Assembly (NCBI GenBank): GCA_964017155.1
Contig: OZ024862.1
Span: forward strand, 27,270,933-27,334,932
Length of the DNA stretch: 64,000 nt
Direction: 5' to 3'
Origin: Oasisia sp. SBJ-2009
Taxonomy: Eukaryota > Annelida > Polychaeta > Sabellida > Siboglinidae
Positions 29,001 through 41,000 of this stretch are shown here, piece by piece. A program made the translations under genes and the position numbers. A model generated the notes under the pieces. The model searched no databases, was not told where the DNA came from, and saw only the letters and a list, made by a program, of their open reading frames with translations. Position 1 is the stretch's first letter; each line of letters opens with the position of its first letter.

Positions 29001-32000
29001 GGCACGAATTAACTAGTAACGCAAACTTTATAATACAGATTATGCGCATTTTTCAAAGCATCAAAAATTAATATAAATTACATAGACGTTAGGGAGATTA
29101 CATCAGTAATAAACTATACAAGTGTTATATGCCTGTATATTATTAACATTTCAACTTTATGGCGTTCATGCCTGGAGTGACTCCCGGGAATGATCAGATT
29201 TAAAACGAGGCCACGTTAACGACGCACGAATAAACATTACATATTATCGTCCACGCGATGCCGCCGAAGGCGAAGGGTGGCAAAGTAACAATAACTCAGT
29301 TTTTTTTACGGAAACACAGACGCCAACTGTTACGGCAACACTTTCACCGCCGACGCCATCGAATATGTAGCCGATGTATATCGTGCTGATGACCCCAATG
29401 CCATGGCAATGAGGCTGCCAACGAGTCGGACGACGTCGTTACTGCTAGCGTGTCACTGTCAGCCGAAAACGTTAGCCCGCCTACGGCCACGCCTGCTAGA
29501 TTTGACGACACCATTACTGTCATTGTCACTGACATTGGTTGAGAGTACTGTATATAAAAACGTGTTTTGTTGGAAGAAGGGAATAAAATTTACTGAAAAT
29601 TGTAAATTATTTAATAATTGCACTGAAATTGTTTTTGACACTGCAACATAATATAACAACGTTTTTGTGTATTATTAGGCATGATTGGGTTGTAAAATTG
29701 ACATGTTAAATAAATAAGACAGTAGTAATATTGTTGTGTGATTGATTAGATATAGGATAGCAAAAAAAAAAAGTCTTCTAAAATAATTGCACATTTCGCT
29801 CCCAAAGTTGTGACGGGCAAAAATTTGATCCTGCATAAAGCCCTGGTCACAAAGGTCCAGCACCCAACACTTGTAATATGTAGTGTCACCAAGATGAGGT
29901 AGCTTTCACAAGGGGAATGCGTGCAACGTTACACCTTAAGTTGTTTTTTGTTGCATTTGCCTACAGTAAGCATGCATGCATCAAATTGTCATGTCTTTCT
30001 TAAATGATCCACGGTAATCAGATACATGTATAAAGTATGCCCTTTGGTTGAATTGTGCAATGAAATTAAAAAAGCACTCGATGAGCGTAGTTGGATATTC
30101 ATGGGTGATTTATGTTCAAACAAACAATAGCCAGTCAACTCAACTACAAGGCAGATTACTCAGACAGTTGCACTTTGCCAAGCCACATTTGTTTTACACA
30201 CTTTACATGTCAAGGCCATGGACTTGAGTGTCAACTTGTCACCGGTGGCAAATTCCATTGTGGCTAGGGTGGCTAACGTGACATGGATGCCACCTCTCCA
30301 GCACCAAAGGGTTCTTTAAATGTGTCACTACATACTGTCTGGGAATAACACCATATGTTAATAAATCAACAACAAAAGGAGTGTGTTAATGTGCTGATAT
30401 TACAATGACGTCTTTGACTCTGGAATTATACATTGTAAATTACACTACACTGTTTAATCATTATGATCAAATCTCCTAACGAACTGAAATCACATGTTCT
30501 TTATGGTCCCTGATATTACCAAAATAATGGTGGATTTACCCAGACGGAGAACAATTTCAAATTTACATGCCTTAAATACATCAGGAACTCGCACTAAATT
30601 TTTTTCAAAGACAAAATTAATATTTATATAACCTTGATGCAGTCGTGTGTGAATGTTTCAAAGAAACTAACAACTCATAATGCTAACCAAGATAGCCAAC
30701 CAATTGTACTTCAGTTGTTAGTGCACTTAAATACTTGTTTACACAATATGCCATGGTGTGTGACAACTTTTCACGTAATAAGACATTTACCCTGCTGGCA
30801 AGAATAATTACACAGTTGCTAGTAAGGACTTGCCAGGAATGCATTCACAGTTTGCTTTCCAATAGAGCAGTAAATGCCAAAACTGCCCACACGACATGGC
30901 AATATACATATAAAGTATTTCAATATACTGCTGTTTTAGCATTAGCCATCTGTCAAATTACACAAACATAATAACTTAATAATTAAAATACTTTCTATTT
31001 ATCACAGGAGACTAAATTAAAACAATCATAATTTATGGCGATTGGCATATATTAGTAGCAATAATTATAAATAACTATAGATAACAGACATTATTTAACC
31101 AAAATCTCTGGAAATCCAACATCATTGTATGAGCCTCATGATCACATATGTGCCGGAGAATCACCCAAATACAAAATATATAAGATGTTATATGATAGGC
31201 ATTGGGTCCTGATCTTTTGAAATGGTCCCAAACCTGTTTTACTTGTTTAGACTCTTAGCCAAAGTATACCAGTATTAATAACTTGACAGTTTTAAATGTA
31301 TTTTAAATAAGAATGTTGTTTACTGTTACATAAATGAACCAAATGAATCATGCAGACCATACTGCCATTCCCACAAGCCGTCCTAACGTGATAAAAAGGA
31401 ACCAACCAATTATTGGCACTAACCAGCCAAAGGCACATCTACGTCACGACCTGCTCAACAAAGCCCTACGCCGACTGCCATTCCGACATGCGGCAATCAA
31501 TACGTCACAGCCACCTGCCTACAAAACCTGACCCAGATCTCCACCGTTGCTAATCACATACACAACACGTACCTAAAGCAGGATTCTGCCACCGCAAAGT
31601 GCCAGTACTCATATTGAACTTGAAATCATGAGCCATATCAACATCATGGTATTAATGAAATGTCCACATGAACTCAGTGTGCTGCAGTCAAAACACTATC
31701 CCAGCATACCATTCTGTGCATGAGCACTGCACACTTCCTGTTAGCACCAACAACATTGACACAGCAGTGCTGCACAGGTAAGCCTCTGCAGCATTCAAAA
31801 CAATACATAGACATGATAGGCTCTGGTCTCAACAATCAACATGCTGCTGTATAACTTGCATTCCTGAGTTCATTTAGGCACCTGATTACAATAGAGCTGT
31901 TCATGCTGATGATAATACAACAGATGAGTTTAATGGCAGAAAACAGTGTACTCCAACAGTGTTTATCAGAGAGGGTACTAGTTCTGTCAATTTATTACCA

Positions 32001-35000
32001 GATTATTTATAGCAATTTAACTTCAGAATTGACACCTAGTATGGTATTAAAACATGTTATTCACATAGCAGATAATTATAAATGACAACCATCATCAAAG
32101 ACGCAATAGCCAGCTATTATTAGCGGCCTGTCATATTCAAGTGTCACACACTGTGTGGCCGTTTTAGCCTGTCATACTGAAATGTCAGAAATGGTTTTAA
32201 TTTCAATTTGGATATCTGATAAAGCACTATCTTCTGCTAGGCCTCCTTCAATTGCATAAGTATAAATAGTTGAGAACCAACATTAATATGGGTTGTCTGT
32301 TTGAAACTAGGGTGATCAATAGACACTAGAGTGAAACTAGTCATGAAAATGATATTGACAATATTGCTAACCATTATATCTGCCATTTCAAATAAGGGAT
32401 GATATGATCCACAAATAGAATCTTGGAAGTAGCTACAACCAGACATGGGTCAAAATCCCTCAAACACATCGAAATGTATTTAAATTAATACTCGAGTGAT
32501 TCAAATATAAATACCTTTTAAATACAAATACATTGAAAAGTATTTAAATACTTTTCATTTTCATGATATATTACTGTGTAGGTAAAAGAACTCATATATG
32601 TAGACATCTAGTTTATAAGCATAATTAGTGTTTTCTTCATATGACAGGCAGAACAGAGCTATTGTTATTGCTAACTACATCACAGTGACAACCGACTCAA
32701 AAACGTCTACCCACAGAGGTAAGGAGGTCCATAATAAAATGTCTATGTTGTGAGAGACAATGCTAATCACTGCTAGGATCTTGTGAGGAAGTGTGACAGC
32801 TCTACTTCAAAGTCAGCCAGGAAACCAGAATAGCCTGGAGCCTAACTGAAGAACAAAGGGGATATATTGACCTATTGATATTGGTCACTGTCAGGTGCTA
32901 ATCCATCCTCTGGCTCTGAGCAAACCAAAGTTGTGGTTACTGCCAGGGCCATGGGGGACAACTGCTGTTACGTGTCTTCATCAGTAATTAGCACTGTTGG
33001 GTGAAGTTGCAGTGAAGGTAATCAGTTTGGCAGCCATTACATCATCATATGATCTTGAAACAGAATGTTGATACTGACAATGTATTTCATTCGAAAAAGT
33101 ATTTAAAAAAGTCAAATACTTTAGGAAAGTATTTAAATCCTTAAAAAAAGTATTTTTTACAGGTCTCTCAGGTCTACTTTCAAATACAAATGTATTTGAC
33201 CCCATGCCTGGCTACAACAGGACTAGTTTTATTGTTTATTTAACGACTCCCTTAATAGTAAAACCGCAGCTATAATGGGGAAAATGTATAGATTCAAAAG
33301 ACTAGCTATAACAGGCTTAAACCGATCCTGTGGACGGGACTCCACTAGACCAAAGCTACTAGTGTCTTTATTTAGTTAGGACAGCAGAATATATATATAT
33401 ACACACATACATAACTACATGTATACATACACAACTTCTTTACAGTAGACCTCAACTACTATTGGAAACAATATAAAAAATACTACTTACAAATGTTCAA
33501 TTCCTTACAATTATGTGTATACTTTTGAATTTAAATGAGTAAACATGATACCGTTATATAAAAGGAAAATGTACTTGCAATGTGACGTTTCATGCTGTTG
33601 ATGTCTTGGAGGTCTTGTCAGCTCTGCTAATATTGCTCTTTGTTCATCTATGGATGTGTTGTACCAGCACATTTCTCACTGTTATTTAGATGTAGCCTGG
33701 CTAAAAATGGTTAATACTTGCAGATTTTGCATTGTTTCTATTAATATAATTCTGACTATATTACATTCAATATTGATGTCATTCACTGCAATGAAGGTGC
33801 TAGTGGGAAAGTAAACACGGAGATAGAAAGCAATAAAATAACCATGCTAGTATCTATTCACTCTCGACTAAGAATTCAGGTTAGAATTACATAATGCCAT
33901 GTCGAACCTTGGGCAAGTTCGTTCACTCTGTGATGCTCCAGTTCATTTAGCTGTAGGAATGAATATCGGGCAGTGGTAGATATATAGTTTATGAAGTCTA
34001 TGCATTAATTGCAGCATGGCTGGATGTTTCCTACAGAACTCGAGATGGTGTTCGATTGAACTGATTTGCCACACAGTAACATGCCTTGATCAGACCTGAG
34101 GTCTGGATACTGCGCTATATAAAATGTACCATTACTTTGTAGTGGTGCTGTGCTATGGCTCAATAGCTAGTACTTTGGAATCTCGACTATGAGAACCCGG
34201 GTTCGAATCTTGTGCTGTGACGAACTTAGGCAAGTTAATTCACTCTACATTTCTCCAGTTTACTCAGCTGTGTGGATGAGTACCTAGCTATATACAGTAA
34301 TGGATAGATATTTGTGTATGCCGTTTTGCTTCTATTTTTCTGTTTGATGCTTTCAAAATAAATTCCCAAGTCATGCTCGTTGTTGAAGATATATGATGAA
34401 AACTATTTACCGAGATTATTGCAACATAATCGAAGTATTTAACAATGTTTTGCAGCAGTGACCCGATTGACCACGCTTGTTTACATTAGTAAGTGCGTAC
34501 TGTGCCCAAAGTTTTAACCCAAACAGGGGCCTGCTATTAGCCACGCCGCGCATCATGTGATGTGTGTTTACAGACAGGCTTCTTGGATAAGCCCTGCTAT
34601 TGGCAGTTTATATAACTTGACGTCAGTGGGGAATATTCTGCTACAAGAATCCAAAAGAGGGCATTCTGGGCTATCCCATAGTACCAAATATGTCCGCCAT
34701 GCGTTGAGGGAAATCTGGAAGAATGCGACTCGAACAAGTGCAATTTATCGGTTATGTTTTACAAATTTCATGCGGGAAATGTTATGTAGCCTTTCTAAAA
34801 AGGCTATAAGATGTCCTAAATAGTAATATAAATTGGAAACAAGCACTGCCAATTGACAGAAAAGATATTAAAGTATGTGTTGGTTAGTTACAAAGTACAA
34901 ATTATAACAAGTCATTGTGCAATGTTTATACAGTGTTTTCTCTCATTCAAGTTCATTGACATACGACTCGTTTCATTAGAACACGTCACAAATATTACTA

Positions 35001-38000
35001 ATAGTAGGCTGCACTACAACAGACGCATTTACTGTTGCGTACATCAAATTTATATATTTTTTCAACTCGGTACAAATAGCAGTGAACTGTAAATGTGCGT
35101 TCTAAATTTGTATTTTGTGACAGACTGAGAGATGAAGTCATGCTAATAGTGAGTGTAATTACTACAGGTTTTAATATTTTGCTGACTTCGGAAATGTGTT
35201 GAATAATGTCTATTCATTTGTACGTTTGGGCTGCTGCAATCTAGATCAGTTGTACTGCATTTGTGTTAATTTTGCATCATCACATGTTGGTTCTTAATTT
35301 ATATCAGTTGAAAATATTGGACCAAAATAGTCAAGCAATACCTGTCTACATCAAATAAACAGTACTTACCAGTCACCAGTAATATAAATAAAATTAGAAT
35401 AATCTTAAATCAAACATGTAATTGCAAATAAATCCCAATCTAGTATGTCCCAAATGAAGGCAGTTCCCATACAGTTAAGCCTTGTCACACACCCTAGGCT
35501 AGCGCTGTCGATCGCCATTTGCGCCATAGGCGAAACGGTTTTCTATTTGGCGAAAATAAATTAAACCTCTTCGCCAAATTGGCGAAACGTTATATCTGTC
35601 ATTATTATTGATGTTATCAGCAATACATGACTGCATTATTCAACACCCAGCTCTGTTAAAGTTGCCTAAACGATCGCACATTCAACTGACCCAAATAACC
35701 AGTCGGCGTAACGTGACCCGCTGGGTAAACAATAGGTCGCTAATCCTTCCACTTAGCCATGCTCACAGACAATAGGGGAGCTTAAATCAATCAAGAATTG
35801 TGTTTACTAGACAATGGGGACCTGCCTGATGGCACTAATTACAAGTTTGAGGCTAGTACAACGCTGTACCAGACAGGTTCCATATTATCGCCCAGTATCG
35901 CCGGCGCAGTCACATGGCATTCATTGTCAATGATTACTCAATGTGCCATCTGGTAACAATTCAATAAAATGCCAATATAGATTGTAATTCTTGTATGTTT
36001 GACAAGTTTCACCACCAGAAACATTACAGATAGAAAGATGCATGTCAAAAACGTGTTTTATTAAATATAGCCTGCGTCACCCAGGCCAGGATTACAGTCA
36101 GCCACAGTTAACTAATTTGGTGAATTACTGTATTCAATTACTGAGCAGTCAAATGAAGTTTTTAAGATAGGTAATAATTATTATCAATACACTGTTTGAA
36201 TCACTGCGGGGCAGCAAGAGTAGAGTAGGTGGTTCTTAATTATTTTACCTTGTTATAAAAGTGTATCTTTCAATTTATGTTATACACACCTGTAATGTAA
36301 ATTTTATTACATTAGTAGTATGTGTTAGGTGCTGTTTCTTTATATTTTGCAAAATTCCCAACAGTTGTTCAGGTTTCATTTTATTGTTAAACAATGTTCT
36401 GTTAAATTATACTGGATGTTTGTTTGCGTTATATATGTTTAGCTAAATATATAAATGTTTACTTAATTAAAATAGGACATTTTTTTCTTGTGGATATTGT
36501 ATAGAATTTTTTTATTATATTATGTCTTGTTTTGCACTTTTAAACCGGGTAATTTAATTGATCTAAAAAAAATGGCTAAAGAGAATCTCATTTGGCTAAA
36601 CAAATTTCTGACCTTTAGCCAAATTGGCTAAACAGATTTTAGGCACAGCGCTAGCCTAGACACCGTATAATTTCTTGAAACCTAGAAAATTCATTCTGGA
36701 CGTGTACTAACGAAATGAGTCATATGTAAAAAAAAACTGAGTTAGTCATACCACTATATTAAAGGGAAAACAAAGGCAACGGTTTGGTGATATGGGCCTA
36801 ATAGAGCTAAGAAAAACTAACAATTTCCAACCTCAATCACATTTTTAACGTCAGCGGTTTAGCAGAAAAAATTGTAGAACCAAATCTATAGAAAGTCTAT
36901 GGAAAACGCCATTTTAGAAAAACAGTGACGTATGAGACTCGCCGCCACTGATAGGCCAGTGGTTGTCGTACTACTTCTTGGCAACTCCGTCGGGTGGCGC
37001 TGTGACTTTGCGCTCACAAAGGAGCGTAAATAATAACGTAAATAATTTTCTGATTCTTCGTCTGACGGAAATAGCACGGATTCAGAAGTGGCTGGATATA
37101 GGTTTCAGCCACAAAGACAAAGGCCTGTGTTGTCAGACAGACCAGATGTGCGTGGTGGTGAAGACCCAAGGGAAATTGAAATGACGAGAAGAGAAACAAC
37201 CAGTCCAGAGGCAGACATGGCATCGACTGGTGTCAACAATGACATGGACTGTCCGACCTAACCATGAAAACGACCGCCAGCATCCGCCAAACTTCTCATC
37301 ACTTGTCTTACATACATATACATACACCATGTTATAAAATAAAATCACTGGCATTCCTCTAACGAAGAAAATTAACAAAAGTATTTCGATCGCAGATCCC
37401 AACGGCAACTCAGGCTCTTCGGTTACCGTAACATCGCTATAAAAGTTAGATTTACACAAAATAACGTTAGGCGGCGCGGTGGTGCGCGCGAATATTTATA
37501 AACTTTATTTACTGCATGCGCACGCGCGAAATAGTTTAATTAATCTAGTAATAATTAATTATTATCATTACAAAGATCTTCAGAAAATGTTAAGTTTTCT
37601 TATAATATAATTATAATTTTTTTTTCTTATAGCGCCAAATCCATAATTGTTTGTGGCGCTTCACAATGATTTTATTAAAATATATGCAATAAGAAGAATG
37701 CTACCCACAGGTAATATTAAAAAAAAAAAAATGCATGTGTTGTTCGATGATGTCACATTGTTAATTTTCAGAATATTTCTATAAACATCCCGCGTGTACT
37801 GCAAGCATGCAAGCTTATATTATATAAACGATGTTTTTAACAATGATAACGAAACAATAACATATTATTATTTTTGAATGCTCCAAAACCTTCTTTTTCT
37901 ACCACCATATATTTCCCATATTATATTCATATTCTGCTTAAATTACAGTGATTTATTGTCCAGATAATTAATACAGTGTGTTGTCCAAAAATAATTATTA

Positions 38001-41000
38001 TTACATATCTGGTGGTGGAAATATAATTCATGAGTAGAAAAATGTATAGATTCAATAATATTTTCTTATGCATACTGTGTGTATGTGCTGAATGAAAATT
38101 ATTGTTACGTCGTAATTATTTTACCATCTTAATTATTTATTACCTTTACATTAATTTACCACTATTGTTGTTATGGAATTTGTATGGGTTCTTTTTAATA
38201 CTGATAGGTCACTTAGTTAATTACATAGACACACATATTTTCATTATTTATTTTGAAATATTATCTGTGGGTAGTATTCTTCTTATTGTATTTTTAATAG
38301 CAGTATGTTGTGAAGTGCCACAACCAATTATGGATGTAACGCTATATAAATAAAATACTATATTATAATAAAACTTATAATTTCCTGCAAATCATAGTGA
38401 TGATAATAATTAATTATTACTATATTATTTACAATTAATTAAAACTATTTTGCGCGTGCGAATGCTGTAAGTAAAGTTTATCAATATTCGCGCGCACAAA
38501 CGTGCCATCTAATGGCATTTTGTGTAAGGCTAACTTATTTTTGCGATTTTACAGGTACCGGCCAGCGGTCATCGAAATTGCCGTCGACATCAGCGCGTTT
38601 GTTTTATGGATTTTCTTCGTTAGAGGAATGCAAGTGATTTTATTTTATAACGTAGTGTATGTATATGTATGTAACATACGTTAGGATAAGTTTGGCGGCT
38701 GTTGGTGGTCGTTTTGATGGTTAGGTCAATCAAATTGGGTCGTCTTGGATCGGCGCTGTGTCTGTGACTGTCCCAATGAATCCACCGAAACACTGTTTCA
38801 GTTCTGCTCGATTCAAAGGTTAACAAGAAGACACCTTAGTGATACTGTTTGTTACCATAAGCGTATGAGGAACAGTGTGGCATATTGCTGTCGCGATTTC
38901 GTGGTAAACCGACGTAAGGCAACTTTTAGCGTACCGTTTGGCTCTCTGTTATGACAGCTGAACCAGCAGACGACTCGCTGACGTATTACTTTTCCAAACT
39001 GCTGGGTTGTGATTGGTTGCAAGGTCCAAGATGGGCCGGTTCATGGTGTCGGTGATTTAGCTAGATTTTCCCACTTTAAGACCACTTTCTGAGGTAACCA
39101 CTAAGGTGAAAAATTGGATTGTAGATGCAAATGATTAGCTACTAGCTAGTGTAAACTCTTTTAGGTGCATAACACTAAACTGTTGCCTTTTTTTTCACTT
39201 TAAGCTTTACAATGGTGTAAAAATTATGGACCTGTCTCACACACAGCCAAAGTTATGGGACGCTGAACATGCCTGGGATAGAAAGTCTCAAACGGAGAAA
39301 AACACATTTGAAGTTTACGGTCACATAAGCAAATTATCGAGTACATCGTCGTTCCACAATCGGCCATTTTGCTTCTATTACTCCATTTGAAGCTTTTAAA
39401 ATATACTCCCAAGTCATGTTCATTGTCGAAGATATATCACACTAACTGTTTGCTGGAATTATGACAACATAATGCGAGTATTTAGCAGTTTTTTTTAGCA
39501 GGGACCCAATTAATCACTCTTGTTTACAGTTAGCGAGTGCGCACTGCGCTCACAGCTCTAAGCCAATCAGGGGACCGCTATCAGCCCCACCCCTCGTCCA
39601 GTGATATTTGTTTACAGATAGGCTTCTCACATAAGCACTGCTATTGGCTAAAGTTGACGTCAGTGGGGATTCCTACTATACGAATCCGAAAGAGATCATT
39701 CTGGGCTTTCCTTAGTACCAAATATGACTGCCGTGCGTTGAGGGAAACCCTGAAGATTGCGACTCGAACAAGTGCGATTCATCGGTTGTTTTACGAAATT
39801 CATGCGTGAATTGTTATGTAGTGTTTCTAAAAAGGCTATAAAATGTATTAAATAATATAAATGAGAAATACAGATAGGCCTCTAGTTTGGTGACAAAAAG
39901 TCAAAATCGTCGAAAATCATCGTTGCATGTTTATACTGTTTTCTCAAAATCACCTTCACAGACATACGACTCATTTCGTTAGAACACGTCACATATTTGG
40001 ATAATAAATCTGGCTACACCAGGAATTGACTCTTTAGATGACGTGAACAGTTTATTTGAATTGGTTCACAAATTATTTACTACAATTTCAGCATACATGT
40101 AGCACAATTTGTTGACAGCACAATGTTTTGATTTAATCAGATTCAATAGCAGGTATATATTTGCATTTTTAAACGCTACCAATGAATTTGTCCACAAAGA
40201 GTGTGGTTGGCCTCCAGTCATTTGATGTAACTTTGGGTGACTTCAGCCAACTTCAAATTAGGACTGGTATTTGCGCTGTTCTCACAGCTAGTTTGACTTG
40301 GCTAACTTCCACACTTTTTTATAGGGGATCTGCCAGGGCTAGATTTGTATGGCAAACAGCCCTGGCCTGTGAGGATGCTTGGGAACACTATTTAAGATAA
40401 CACATATTCATGTGTTTTCTTATTATGCTTGTCTTGACAGAAAATATATATATATATATATATATATATTAAGTTTACGATTGATATCACATAGTAGCTT
40501 GGCTATACAATAAGCTAGCATTACTGCTTTTCAACATATCAAGCAAATATGTTTCTCATTAGACTTTCTAACAATATCCCAATTTCTGCACATTTATATA
40601 CTTTGTTGCACAAGTTTTTTTTAAACAAGAAACTTGTTATCTATGCTGTTAGTTGAGGTAAGAATTTCAAGATGTTATACAAGTAAGAAACATTGTAAAT
40701 AGGCTACTAAGTGAGCAGGTACTCACCAGTTTGGGAGAATTATTTGATTAGGCGGGACTAGGAGAATGAGACTGGGGGAGGGGGTGGTTGACTGGCTGAT
40801 ACAGAGACACCATCACTTTAGATCCTAAGCCGTTTCATACCATGAACACTGGTAACTTTGTATGGATCCCTGATTCCATGTTGACGGTTTCTAATATCAC
40901 ACTTAACTATCCCAGTTTGCTAGACCCCTGAACAGTGCGAATCACTGAACAGTGGAGGATTTAAAGCAGGGCAGTGAGGGACGCTGCCCTGCCCCCCACA

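Noticed and set aside
34150..34225. tRNA gene
   Set aside because: A and B boxes are present but no cloverleaf can be paired, and a SINE body follows; a second degraded copy lies 280 bp away.
40736..40860. Upstream eIF4G exon with donor CTG|GTGAGT
   Set aside because: The open, Pro-rich frame ([14 protein letters not shown]) meets a stop before the donor; the frame that reaches the donor is not eIF4G-like. Exon 1 at 41739 joins exon 2 in phase without it.
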